Positions 15,912 to 24,597 of a stretch of DNA of 32,498 nt are shown here, piece after piece. The notes below the pieces were generated by a model. That model saw only the letters and a program-made list of their open reading frames with translations. It had not been told where the DNA came from and made no database searches. Every line of letters starts with the position of its first letter. The stretch's first letter is position 1. A program made the position numbers and the translations under genes. Source of the DNA: Bacillota bacterium (lineage in GTDB: Bacteria; Bacillota; Clostridia; Peptostreptococcales; Anaerovoracaceae); NCBI GenBank assembly GCA_030526325.1, contig JAUNCY010000014.1, positions 1 through 32,498 on the forward strand. Reading direction: 5' to 3'.

Positions 15912-16568
15912 ATGTCCATAAAAATTGACGAACTGAGTTCTCCGCTTTTCAGCTGCATTGAGGAGCCGGATCTGAAGGCCATGCTTGAGTGCATGGAATA
16001 TAATATCGGTCATTATAAAAAAGGGGAAATCATAGCTCTTGAGGAGGAAAATATCCGATATATAGGAGTTCTGCTCTCAGGAGCAGTGGATATGATAAAA
16101 GAAGATTTTTGGGGCAATAAAACCTTAATAGTTCGAATGGAAAAGGATGAGCTGTTCGGCGAAACCTTTGCATGCGGCGAGGACAGTCTGTCTATAGTCA
16201 CCTTTGTGGTTTCAGAGGATGCTAAAATCCTGTTCATGCCCTTCGACCGTATAATGCACTGCTGCACTCTGGCCTGCAGATTTCATCATCGTCTTATCGA
16301 GAATATGGTCCATATGATAGCCGGAAAGAACCGTAACCTTATGCGAAAAGTGGAAGCCGTATCAAAACGCTCCATAAGAGAAAAGATACTGGCATACCTG
16401 TCTATTCAGTCTCAGGCACAGGACAGCCGGTATTTTGAGATTCCTATGGGCAGAGTCGAACTTGCGGAATATCTATGCGTTGACAGAAGCGCTCTGACAC
16501 GAGAGCTGTCAAAGATGAAGGCGGAAGGCATCATAGACTACGACAAAAACTACTTCCGTATCCTGTAA
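15912..16568 (+). CDS. Crp/Fnr-family transcriptional regulator
   Basis: Dimeric effector-sensing DNA-binding protein. An N-terminal cyclic-nucleotide-binding-like beta-barrel (about residues 15-125; LLSGAVDMIKEDFWGNK, DELFGETFA) is followed by a long dimer helix and a C-terminal winged HTH with VELAEYLCVDRSALTRELSKM as recognition region. It has several cysteines (in FSC, LEC, FAC, HCC, LAC), but they do not form the classical N-terminal Fnr cluster motif, so a redox role is only possible. The longest frame begins at a TTG upstream of the AAAGGGGGT ribosome site. I place the start at the ATG at 15912 (MSIKIDELS, 218 residues); 15909 is an alternative. The effector and regulon are unknown. 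Confidence 0.9.
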   Translation: MSIKIDELSSPLFSCIEEPDLKAMLECMEYNIGHYKKGEIIALEEENIRYIGVLLSGAVDMIKEDFWGNKTLIVRMEKDELFGETFACGEDSLSIVTFVVSEDAKILFMPFDRIMHCCTLACRFHHRLIENMVHMIAGKNRNLMRKVEAVSKRSIREKILAYLSIQSQAQDSRYFEIPMGRVELAEYLCVDRSALTRELSKMKAEGIIDYDKNYFRIL

Positions 16569-16584
16569 TCCGTTTACATTCAGC

Positions 16585-16619
16585 GGCCATTTCCTGCACC
16601 CGGATATGGTCTTTTTTTT
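16585..16619 (+). terminator. Intrinsic terminator of the Crp/Fnr gene
   Basis: A stem of GGCCATTTCC (16585-16594) with GGATATGGTC (16602-16611), one G-U pair and one T-T mismatch, and a 7-base loop, followed by eight T. It separates the regulator from the flavin-barrel gene. In the following 108 bases (16620-16727) I see no convincing promoter. Confidence 0.78.
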
Positions 16620-16727
16620 ATTTGCGGACCCTCTATGTGATATTTGCAACGTATTTTTTCTTTATCAACGGTTATTATTAAAACATTCAAAACAATACTG
16701 TTAAACATTGCGAAAAGAGGTAGTAAA

Positions 16728-17198
16728 ATGGAAAGAAAAATGCACTTTATCAACAGGTTAATGAAGAAAGAAGATGCGGAGGCACTCTTAATGAATAACA
16801 GAATTGCAGCCCTCGCTGTCAATGGCGATGAAGGAAAACCTTATGTTGTTCCTGTTCACTACATTTATGACAAAGGCTCTCTGTATTTCCATTCCGCAAA
16901 ATACGGATACAAAATAGACGCTCTTGCAAAAGACAACAGGGTATGCCTCACCATAGTAGGAGAGAACCGCGTTATCAACGAAAAATTCACAGCTGCCTTC
17001 GAGAGCGTTGTAATAGAAGGGCACGCAGAATTCGTCGAAGATCCGGAAGAACGTCAGTATCTGGCCAAGGAAATGATATCACGCTGGACCAAAGGCTTTG
17101 ACGAGGCAGGCCAGGCAATGATTGACAGGACAATCGACCGAACCGCCTTTATCCGAATCTGCATCGATTCCATGACCGGAAAAGAATATCGCGGCTAA
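16728..17198 (+). CDS. Pyridoxamine 5'-phosphate oxidase-like (NimA-type) flavin split-barrel protein
   Basis: 156 residues. The family binds FMN (or F420/heme) in a homodimeric split barrel. Features are a short N-terminal helix, the first strands IAALAVNGDEGKPYVVPVHY, then YDKGSLYFHSAKYGYKIDAL, the strand VCLTIVGENRV, and VVIEGHAEFV. This pattern fits the NimA branch (nitro-reducing flavoproteins), but substrate cannot be assigned. The longest frame starts at 16644. The ATG at 16728 has AGAGG 7 bases upstream and matches the family N-terminus. It is single, with its own 3' hairpin, downstream of a Crp/Fnr regulator that could control it. Confidence 0.88.
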   Translation: MERKMHFINRLMKKEDAEALLMNNRIAALAVNGDEGKPYVVPVHYIYDKGSLYFHSAKYGYKIDALAKDNRVCLTIVGENRVINEKFTAAFESVVIEGHAEFVEDPEERQYLAKEMISRWTKGFDEAGQAMIDRTIDRTAFIRICIDSMTGKEYRG

Positions 17199-17241
17199 AA
17201 ACCCGGCGAAACATAATTGATATAATTATCCCTTAACAGAC

Positions 17242-17267
17242 GGGAGGGCGGCACAAGCCGTCCTCCC
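17242..17267. terminator. Strong GC-rich hairpin between convergent genes
   Basis: An 11-bp stem GGGAGGGCGGC/GCCGTCCTCCC with loop ACAA and one G-U pair. It lies between the convergent flavin-barrel gene and addA. The plus-strand tail CTATTTCATC is only moderately T-rich, and the minus strand has none, so termination strength is uncertain. Confidence 0.65.
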
Positions 17268-17285
17268 CTATTTCATCAAAAATTT

Positions 17286-20200
17286 TCACATCCGCACGGC
17301 AGTTCCCGAGGAAAGGAAGTACAGATACGCCTCCTTTACCCTGAGACCCATGGATTTTTCTACTGCCTCCTTATAAATATCTATCTGGGTTCTGTATTTT
17401 TCCGATTTTTCTAAAGCAGCCGCCTCACCGCCTTCATGTGGAATGAAATCCGTTTTATAATCAACCAGAACCGCTTCTCCGTCTTCTATAAAGAAACAAT
17501 CTATTATCCCCTGGACTATGCTTCCGGTTTCATCATCAAAAGGCCTCCAGAGCAGGAATGATTTTTCTCTGTATACTTTTTCTGCGCTCTTCATCCGTTT
17601 TCCCAGATCGCTTTCAAACATCCTGAAAATCCTGTCTGCGGAGACGGCTTCCTTTTCTCTTTCGGTAAGCTTTTCTTCCGTTACCATTCTGTCAATCTGA
17701 TCATTTATCTCATTTTCACTTCCGATAAGTGAAAAATCCAGCTCCTGAAGAACCTTGTGAACTGCGGTTCCTTTTTCTGCGGCACTTATTTTCTCCGGAT
17801 TTTCTTTCCATACAGGGATTTCCCTGTTTATTTCGCCAATAAATGAAGCATATCCTTCTCTGCCTCCGGCATCGGATTCCCTTTTGGAGTAAATTTCAGG
17901 CAGTCTGTCTAAAGAATCCCCGTATGTCAGTCTGTTCAGCTCAGTAGCGGTAAACTTTCCGGACATTCCTGCGGCTTCTTTATATGGATAGGAAAAATCG
18001 TATTCCGCAAAAACCTCATCCCGAATCCTTTTTTCTTCCGATTCTTCGGTTTCTTCTGCAGCCGTGTCCTGCTTCTCTGCCCTCTCGTCCTTTTCGTCAT
18101 TTTCTTCCGGACTTACTTCCTCAATGGCTTCCGGCTCCGTAAGCTCCGAAGGATAATACTCTTCAGGCAGAACTGTATGGTATTTTACCTGAATCCTACC
18201 GTCCCCGGCTGCCCCTTCAAGAGGTCCGCACACCCACTCCAGAAAACACTTGCATTCCTGCGTAAGCTTGCCCTCTCCCGGATATGTATCATCCAGCTTC
18301 TTTACGGTTCCGATAAGAATCAGTTCCTCTCTTGCCCTTGTCATGGCAACATACAGAATTCTCATCTCTTCCGCAAGTTCTTTTTCCCGGACAGCCGCAT
18401 CAATATCCAGCTGACGCTGGGTTTTCATATAATACTCGCTGCTATCATCCCTGAATCTAAGCCCGAGTCCCAAATTTCTGTCGAGGCTTATTTCTCCCGA
18501 AGCCTTCCTGTGATTAAAACCTTTTCCCAGACCTGCGGTTATTACCACAGGAAATTCCAGGCCCTTGCTTTTATGAATACTCATCATTTTTACACAGCCT
18601 TCGTTTTCCCCTTCGGGCCTCGAATATGACATCTTTGCGGAATTAAGCTCCATAAGCTCCATATATCTGATAAATCCGGTCAGTCCTCCGGAGGTGCTGC
18701 GCTGGTATTTTTCGGCTTTTTCAATAAGAGTCTTTAAATTTCTGATTCTTCTCGAGCCAAGAGGCAGTGCTCCTATAAAATCGTAGAAGCCGGATTCCTC
18801 TGCCAGCTTCCAGAGAAAATCCTTCAATGACATGTATCCGGATTCATCCTTCCATCTGTCCAGTCGTTCCAGCATTTCACAGCACTTTGAACGAAGTGCT
18901 TCGTTCTGCCCCTCCCTGCAGTACGCCAGAAAGGCTTCGGAAAACAGCCCGTCTTTGTTGATAAGCCTTATTTCGCTCATTTCGTCCGGAGAAAACCCAA
19001 ACATTGCCGAACGCATCACGCTGAGCAGTGGAATATCCTGACGCTTATTTGCAATGATTCTTATCAGATTTGCAAATACAGATATCTCAACCGTCTCAAA
19101 ATATCCGTCATTGCCTTCCACATACGCCGGAATTCCTTCCCTCTGGAAAATCTCCTGATAAATATCTGCGGATCCTTTATATGCTCTCATCAGAACTACA
19201 ATGTCATCATATGTAACTTTTTTTATCCGGTTCTCCTTAAAATCAAAATACTCCCTGCCAAGCACTTCTTTTATTCTGCCGCATATGAAAAGCGCTTCCA
19301 GTTCTGTGCTTTTTATTTTCTCCGCGATATCACCGCTTTCCGACAGTCGTTCGTTTATCCGGGATTCCACTATTACATCCAGCTTCACCTTTTCCGTTCC
19401 GGAACTGATAATATCCTCTTCACCGTAATCAAAGCCCGGATAAAGCATTGCAGATTCATCGTAGCTTATTCCGCAGGTTTCGTCAGTCATAATCTCCGTC
19501 ATTACCCTGTTAGCCGCCTCCAGGACAGAGGGCTTGCTTCTGAAATTCCTGTTAAGATCTATTTTAATTCCGCCGCTTCCGTCACCGTCCCGGTATTCTT
19601 TGTATTTGTCGATAAAAATCTGCGGATCCGCCAGTCTGAACTGATATATGCTCTGCTTAACATCTCCCACCATAAACAGGTTGTCATCCCTTTTTATGCG
19701 GTTTATCAGTTCCTCCTGAACCGCATTTGTATCCTGATATTCGTCAATGAAAATATGCCTGAACCTTTCCCTGTACTCACTGCAGGGTTCGGGATTTTCC
19801 AGAATTTTAAGGGCAAGATGCTCAACATCGTTGAAATCCGGCTGATTTGCGGACATCTTCTTAGACATGAAAATCTCGTGATATCTGACAACCATGTCTC
19901 TGAGAACGCATGCGTCTCCGTATGTGCTCTTCTCATACGGATCCTCGCTGTCCTTCAGCTTCTCAACGCTTTCATTCAGCCACTCAAAGGGTGCCGGCAA
20001 ACTCCTTATATAGTTATAAACCATGCGAATCATGTCGGTTACTCCCTTTTCGTTTCCCGCCTTTGAATATTTCCTTACAAATTTCAAAAAATCTCCGTTA
20101 TTTTCCTTATCGAAAAACTCATTTATAAGATCATCCATGGCTTCCGTATCATATATAGCTTTCTGGGCATCGTCGCAGATTCTGAAATCCGGCGAAAGCT

Positions 20201-20546
20201 CCGTAAGATAAAAATATTCACGGATCACTTCCATGCAAAAGGCATGGAAGGTACTTATATTTGCCTTGCCGATTTTATCCAGCTGCTCCTGAAGATACGG
20301 CAGGTCGGCTCCCTCCTCCTCCATGGCTTCGGAAATCCCTTTGAAAATCCTTTCTCTCATTTCCCCCGCCGCAGCGTTTGTAAAGGTAACTATCAGCATT
20401 TCATCTATTCCTGTACCCTCCCGGGTTACCAGTCTTTTTATTCTTTCCGTAAGCACCGCGGTTTTTCCCGAACCGGCTGCTGCAGAAACCAGTATATTGC
20501 TGTTTCTGGTCATTATCGCGCCAAGCTGCGCCTCATTCCATTTCAC
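17286..20546 (-). CDS. addA: AddA helicase-nuclease subunit
   Basis: UvrD/Rep-type 3'-5' helicase plus RecB-type nuclease, half of AddAB, which resects double-strand breaks to Chi and loads RecA. Seen in order: Walker A AAAGSGKT (22-29), motif Ia TFTNAAAGEMRER, FIDEYQDTNAVQ, VGDVKQSIYQFR, NRNFRS, motif V SIHKSKGLEFPVV, motif VI LYVAMTRAREEL, a strongly acidic linker of about 60 residues (from about 790), then the nuclease motifs GTAVHKVLQ and VDYKTD (about 1028-1033). At 1086 residues it is shorter than B. subtilis AddA (about 1230). It starts at GTG with AGGAGG 6 bases upstream. addB, normally directly upstream, is absent; gpmI is divergent there. Confidence 0.95.
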   Translation of the reverse strand: MKWNEAQLGAIMTRNSNILVSAAAGSGKTAVLTERIKRLVTREGTGIDEMLIVTFTNAAAGEMRERIFKGISEAMEEEGADLPYLQEQLDKIGKANISTFHAFCMEVIREYFYLTELSPDFRICDDAQKAIYDTEAMDDLINEFFDKENNGDFLKFVRKYSKAGNEKGVTDMIRMVYNYIRSLPAPFEWLNESVEKLKDSEDPYEKSTYGDACVLRDMVVRYHEIFMSKKMSANQPDFNDVEHLALKILENPEPCSEYRERFRHIFIDEYQDTNAVQEELINRIKRDDNLFMVGDVKQSIYQFRLADPQIFIDKYKEYRDGDGSGGIKIDLNRNFRSKPSVLEAANRVMTEIMTDETCGISYDESAMLYPGFDYGEEDIISSGTEKVKLDVIVESRINERLSESGDIAEKIKSTELEALFICGRIKEVLGREYFDFKENRIKKVTYDDIVVLMRAYKGSADIYQEIFQREGIPAYVEGNDGYFETVEISVFANLIRIIANKRQDIPLLSVMRSAMFGFSPDEMSEIRLINKDGLFSEAFLAYCREGQNEALRSKCCEMLERLDRWKDESGYMSLKDFLWKLAEESGFYDFIGALPLGSRRIRNLKTLIEKAEKYQRSTSGGLTGFIRYMELMELNSAKMSYSRPEGENEGCVKMMSIHKSKGLEFPVVITAGLGKGFNHRKASGEISLDRNLGLGLRFRDDSSEYYMKTQRQLDIDAAVREKELAEEMRILYVAMTRAREELILIGTVKKLDDTYPGEGKLTQECKCFLEWVCGPLEGAAGDGRIQVKYHTVLPEEYYPSELTEPEAIEEVSPEENDEKDERAEKQDTAAEETEESEEKRIRDEVFAEYDFSYPYKEAAGMSGKFTATELNRLTYGDSLDRLPEIYSKRESDAGGREGYASFIGEINREIPVWKENPEKISAAEKGTAVHKVLQELDFSLIGSENEINDQIDRMVTEEKLTEREKEAVSADRIFRMFESDLGKRMKSAEKVYREKSFLLWRPFDDETGSIVQGIIDCFFIEDGEAVLVDYKTDFIPHEGGEAAALEKSEKYRTQIDIYKEAVEKSMGLRVKEAYLYFLSSGTAVRM

Positions 20547-20609
20547 AGGCTACCTCCTTTTCATGCACCTGTTTTCTTCCTTTCAAACTGATTCAACAGT
20601 TAATTTAGT

Positions 20610-20639
20610 TTAACATATGACTGTGTTTTGTGCTATAAT
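20610..20639 (+). promoter_or_regulatory. Promoter of gpmI
   Basis: TTAACA (20610-20615, five of six), an 18-base spacer and an extended -10, TGCTATAAT (20631-20639). The predicted start is near 20646, leaving a leader of about 40 bases. A second TATAAT at 20654-20659 has no good -35. Confidence 0.75.
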
Positions 20640-20684
20640 TAAGCCGCATAAGATATAATTAACCTTTGAAGGAGAATACATATA

Positions 20685-22226
20685 ATGAAAACCAAACCAT
20701 TAATGCTTATGATACTTGACGGCTACGGAGTAAATCCCGAAGAATACGGCAATGCCATAGCCCATGCTCACAAACCGGAAATCGACAGAATTTTTGCCCG
20801 TTATCCTCATACCTTACTGGGTGCGTCCGGGCTTGATGTCGGTCTGCCGGAGGGGCAGATGGGAAATTCCGAGGTTGGACACCTGAACATCGGAGCGGGC
20901 AGAATAGTGTATCAGGAGCTGACACGAATCACCAAATCCATAAATGACGGGGATTTTTTCAGCAACAGGGCTCTGCTTTCCGCTGTAGAAAATGTTAAAA
21001 AGCGCGATTCGGCTCTTCATATTATGGGTCTGCTTTCCGACGGAGGAGTTCACAGCCATATGACACACCTTAAGGCGCTGATCGATCTGGCAAAGCGCAG
21101 CGGTGTTTCAAAAGTTTTTCTGCACGCGTTTCTTGACGGCAGAGATGTTCCTCCAAAATCCGCCGGCACATATATAGCTCAGATTACGGAATACATGAAT
21201 GAGCAGAACACAGGAAAACTCGCCACCGTTTCCGGACGATACTATGCTATGGACAGAGACAGCAGATTTGAGAGAGTTATGCTGGCATACGATGCTCTTA
21301 CTCTCGGTGAAGGAGATATTGTGTCGGATCCTTTCTCTGCTTTGGACAACTCATATGAAAACGATGTAACGGACGAATTCGTTAAGCCTTTCATCCTTTC
21401 AGAAGACGGAAAGATTTCCGGAAGAATTTCAGACAACGATTCGGTAATTATGTACAATTTCAGACCTGACCGCGCAAGGGAAATCACCAGAGCATTTGTG
21501 GACAGAGATTTCACAGGCTTTGACAGAAAGGTGCTCCCGGAAAATCTTACATATGTATGCATGACCCAGTATGATGCATCTATGCCGGGTGTTCTCGTAG
21601 CCTTCCCTCCAGAAAAGCTTGAAAACACTTTAGGCGAATACCTTTCCTCCAAAGGAATTCACCAGCTGAGGATTGCAGAAACAGAAAAATACGCTCATGT
21701 GACGTTTTTCTTCAACGGAGGCGTAGAGGCTCCGAATAAAAACGAGGACCGTATTCTGGTTCCTTCTCCAAAGGTTGCCACATATGACCTCCAGCCTGAG
21801 ATGAGCGCTTTTGAGATTACCGAAAAAGTTATCGATGCCATATCAAAAGATCTTTACGAGGTTATTATTCTCAACTTTGCAAATCCCGATATGGTCGGTC
21901 ATACGGGTGTTTTCGATGCGGCAGTTAAAGCCGTTGAAGCTCTTGATAAATGCATACCGCAAATAGTAGATGCAGTTACCGGCAAAGGCGGTACTGCACT
22001 CATCACGGCTGATCACGGGAACTGCGACTGCATGCTTAACGAAGCGGGAGAAACGGTTACCGCTCACTCAACAAACAAGGTTCCTTTCCTGGCGGCTTCG
22101 CCTGAAGGTGTCTGCCTCAGCCTTAGATCCGGCGGAGTTCTTGCGGATATCGCTCCGACAATGCTGGAAATACTGGGAATTCCTCAGCCGGAAGAAATGA
22201 GCGGCAGGTCCCTCATTATAAAATAA
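20685..22226 (+). CDS. gpmI: 2,3-bisphosphoglycerate-independent phosphoglycerate mutase
   Basis: Glycolytic interconversion of 3- and 2-phosphoglycerate through a phosphoserine intermediate, Mn-dependent alkaline phosphatase fold. The protein has 513 residues, normal for iPGM. The metal Asp is in MILDGYG, the nucleophile is S62 in GQMGNSEVGHLNIGAG, the substrate loop is HIMGLLSDGGVHSH with LDGRDVPP, and the C-terminal metal sites are NFANPDMVGHTG, TADHGNCD and TAHSTNKVP. The ATG has GAAGGAG about 10 bases upstream and a strong promoter. It is monocistronic. The usual glycolytic neighbours (pgk, tpiA, eno) are not in this window. Confidence 0.97.
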   Translation: MKTKPLMLMILDGYGVNPEEYGNAIAHAHKPEIDRIFARYPHTLLGASGLDVGLPEGQMGNSEVGHLNIGAGRIVYQELTRITKSINDGDFFSNRALLSAVENVKKRDSALHIMGLLSDGGVHSHMTHLKALIDLAKRSGVSKVFLHAFLDGRDVPPKSAGTYIAQITEYMNEQNTGKLATVSGRYYAMDRDSRFERVMLAYDALTLGEGDIVSDPFSALDNSYENDVTDEFVKPFILSEDGKISGRISDNDSVIMYNFRPDRAREITRAFVDRDFTGFDRKVLPENLTYVCMTQYDASMPGVLVAFPPEKLENTLGEYLSSKGIHQLRIAETEKYAHVTFFFNGGVEAPNKNEDRILVPSPKVATYDLQPEMSAFEITEKVIDAISKDLYEVIILNFANPDMVGHTGVFDAAVKAVEALDKCIPQIVDAVTGKGGTALITADHGNCDCMLNEAGETVTAHSTNKVPFLAASPEGVCLSLRSGGVLADIAPTMLEILGIPQPEEMSGRSLIIK

Positions 22227-22315
22227 TTAACAGTCAATCGAACAGGAGCATGCCGGCATCTTAGCTCCTTCGGTATTTCACTGCCGGCTGCTGCGTATAC
22301 ACGGCACATTATTAA

Positions 22316-22350
22316 AGGCAGAGCCCTCAACGGGTCTCTGCCTTGTTTTT
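22316..22350. terminator. Bidirectional intrinsic terminator
   Basis: A stem AGGCAGAG(-)CCC (22316-22326) with GGGTCTCTGCCT (22332-22343), one bulged base, followed by TGTTTTT on the plus strand and TTTAATAAT on the minus strand. It lies between convergent gpmI and the histidine phosphatase gene. Confidence 0.87.
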
Positions 22351-22354
22351 ACTG

Positions 22355-22978
22355 CTATTTCACGTCTACTATATACATTCCGTCTGTTTCCTCGAAAGGA
22401 ATCATCGATTTCATTACTCCAAATCCGTTCTTATAATCCACTCTGACTATCATGCACGGGTCTATTTTGAAATGCCACATATCTTTTCTCGGCAAATCAA
22501 GAAGATAGGAGACAGCTGTATGCATAAACATTGCGTGGGTTACAATCAGCACTGAGCCTTCCTCATCTTTTATTTCATCCAGAAAGCTTGCGGCTCTTGC
22601 TGTCACGTCATTGGTGTTTTCTCCGCCTCCGGGAACAGCAAAGTTTTCCAGATCACCGAACAGCTTTTCAACAACATCCGGATACTTTTCCTTTGCCTCA
22701 AGATACGGGATTCCTTCCAGCATTCCGAAATACATTTCCTTTATTCTGTCATCAGAGACAACCTCCATGCCTCTTCTTTTTCCGATGCCCTGAGCCAGCT
22801 TGTATGCTCTGCCCAGAGGGCTGGAGTATATCCTGTCAAATTTATACTCATCCATTCTTTCGGGCATAGCTTCACACATATACTGCCCTTTATCAGTATA
22901 TTCATAATCGTTCCAGCCGTATATCAGGCCCTGTCTGTTAGCCACAGTTTCCGGATGTCTTAAAAAGTAAAATCTCAA
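22355..22978 (-). CDS. Histidine phosphatase family protein (phosphoglycerate-mutase-like)
   Basis: Branch-1 histidine phosphatase. The nucleophile is H8 in FLRHPET, a slight variant of the usual RHGET. Other family residues are visible in IYSSPLGRAYKLAQ (second Arg), MYFGMLEG (acidic residue) and VLIVTHAMFMH (second catalytic His). The substrate is unknown; the family covers sugar phosphates, nucleotides and cobalamin or folate precursors. The longest frame begins at 23008 inside the upstream gene, but GGAGG lies 7 bases before the TTG at 22978, which gives MRFYFLRHPET, the normal start with the His almost at the N-terminus (207 residues). The TTG overlaps the upstream stop by 4 bases, so it is coupled to the flavoprotein gene. 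Confidence 0.9.
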   Translation of the reverse strand: MRFYFLRHPETVANRQGLIYGWNDYEYTDKGQYMCEAMPERMDEYKFDRIYSSPLGRAYKLAQGIGKRRGMEVVSDDRIKEMYFGMLEGIPYLEAKEKYPDVVEKLFGDLENFAVPGGGENTNDVTARAASFLDEIKDEEGSVLIVTHAMFMHTAVSYLLDLPRKDMWHFKIDPCMIVRVDYKNGFGVMKSMIPFEETDGMYIVDVK

Positions 22979-24597
22979 TTCTGTTCCTCCTGTTCCATAG
23001 GTTTCCACAGTCCGCAGATTTTTTCCGCAGCTCTTATGCCGTCCACCGCCGCGGACATTATTCCGCCCGCATATCCCGCTCCTTCTCCTGCAGGAAAAAT
23101 CCCTTCTATTACGCTTTGCAAATCTTCGTTCCTGTTTATTCTTACCGGGGACGAGCTTCTGGTTTCAACGGCTGTCAAAACGCCGTCCCCCATATCGAAG
23201 CCTCTAATCTTCTTTCCGAAGTACGGCAGGGCTTCTTTCATGGCTTCGACTGCAAACTCCGGCAGGCACGGGGTTATATCGGTCCATTTGACCCCGGGCC
23301 GGTATTCCGGAAGAACCTCTCCCGGGCCTTCAGACGGAATACCGGCCAGAAAATCTCCGATTTTCTGGGCCGGAGCACAGTAATTTCCTCCGCCTGCGGC
23401 AAAAGCCGCCTGCTCCCATTTTCTCTGGAACTCTATTCCCGCCAGAGGATCTCCGCTCCCGAAATCCTCAGGCTCCACACTAACCAGCAGAGCGCTGTTT
23501 GCATTCTTTCCGGCTCTGGAATGATAACTCATTCCGTTAGTGACAACACCGCCCTGCTCCGACGCCGATGCCACAACATACCCGCCGGGGCACATGCAGA
23601 AGGTATATACCCCCCGGCCGTTTCCGCATTTATATGACAGCCTGTAGTCGGCGGCTCCCAGAATTTCCGCCGCCGCCTCCGACCCGTACTGACTGACATC
23701 TATCATTTTCTGAGGATGCTCAACCCTTGCCCCTATCGAAAATGGCTTAGGGCTCATCTCAAGACCTGCATCTCTCAGCATTTCAAATGTATCTCTGGCA
23801 CTGTGACCGGGCGCTATAATCAGGGTTTCGGTTTCACATATTTCTTCACCGTTTATTTCAACGCCCCACAGTCTTCCTCCCGAAGAACGGATTCCGGTAA
23901 AGCAGCTTTCAAATCGAATCTCACCTCCAAGGCTGAGAATCTCCTCCCTTACACCCGCCACTACTTTTCTAAGAATATCCGTGCCCACATGAGGATTCTG
24001 CTTGTATAATATTTCCTCCGGTGCACCGTGCTTCACCAGTTCTTCGAGAACGAATCCGGTTCTATAGGAGTTTTTTATTCCCGAATTGAGCTTTCCGTCA
24101 GAAAAAGCGCCTGCGCCGCCTTCCCCGAACTGAACGTTGGATTCCGGCAAAAGCTTTCCTTCCTTCCAGAATGCCTCCACGTCGGAAATTCTCTCCTCGA
24201 TTCTTTTCCCCCTCTCCAGAATTACAGGTCTGAAACCCTTTCTGGCGAGAACCAGCCCGGCAAACATTCCGCAAGGGCCGAAACCGACAATGTAAGGCGG
24301 ATAATTCATGGGTTTTTCCCCTCCCCCGGATACATTTTCAGACAGAACTTCAAAATTCTGAGGCTCCGCCGGCTTCAGCTCTTTAAACTTTTTCAGAAGC
24401 ACCTCCGGATTCTTTACGGAAAAATCCACAGTGTAAATCCGCTTTATATTATTCTTGTTTCTGGCGTCAACAGACTCCCTCACAATTCTCCATTCCAAAA
24501 CGGAATTCTTCTTAATATGAAGCTTCTTTTCAATTTTAACAGGTATTTCCGATTTATCTTCCTTTAAATCCAGCTTAATCTGATGAATTCTAAGCAT
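22975..24597 (-). CDS. FAD-dependent dehydrogenase, COG2509-like
   Basis: 540-residue predicted flavoprotein. An N-terminal region of about 90 residues, rich in Lys and beta-strand and resembling an RNA-binding-like ferredoxin fold, precedes the FAD dinucleotide motif YIVGFGPCGMFAGLVLARKG. Then come the conserved QFGEGGAGAFSDGKLNSG segment, IIAPGHSARDTFEML, and the C-terminal FAD-contact region GEGAGYAGGIMSAAVDGIR. Function in this family is not established. The longest frame starts 54 bases upstream inside the HI0933 gene; the ATG at 24597 in TAATG with GGAGAGG upstream gives MLRIHQIKLD. Coupled on both sides to the HI0933-like and histidine phosphatase genes. Confidence 0.9.
   Translation of the reverse strand: MLRIHQIKLDLKEDKSEIPVKIEKKLHIKKNSVLEWRIVRESVDARNKNNIKRIYTVDFSVKNPEVLLKKFKELKPAEPQNFEVLSENVSGGGEKPMNYPPYIVGFGPCGMFAGLVLARKGFRPVILERGKRIEERISDVEAFWKEGKLLPESNVQFGEGGAGAFSDGKLNSGIKNSYRTGFVLEELVKHGAPEEILYKQNPHVGTDILRKVVAGVREEILSLGGEIRFESCFTGIRSSGGRLWGVEINGEEICETETLIIAPGHSARDTFEMLRDAGLEMSPKPFSIGARVEHPQKMIDVSQYGSEAAAEILGAADYRLSYKCGNGRGVYTFCMCPGGYVVASASEQGGVVTNGMSYHSRAGKNANSALLVSVEPEDFGSGDPLAGIEFQRKWEQAAFAAGGGNYCAPAQKIGDFLAGIPSEGPGEVLPEYRPGVKWTDITPCLPEFAVEAMKEALPYFGKKIRGFDMGDGVLTAVETRSSSPVRINRNEDLQSVIEGIFPAGEGAGYAGGIMSAAVDGIRAAEKICGLWKPMEQEEQN

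Noticed and set aside
16631-16660. TGTGATATTTGCAACG upstream of the flavin-barrel gene as a Crp/Fnr site.
   Set aside because: Only one half-site matches; the second half (expected TCACA) is absent.
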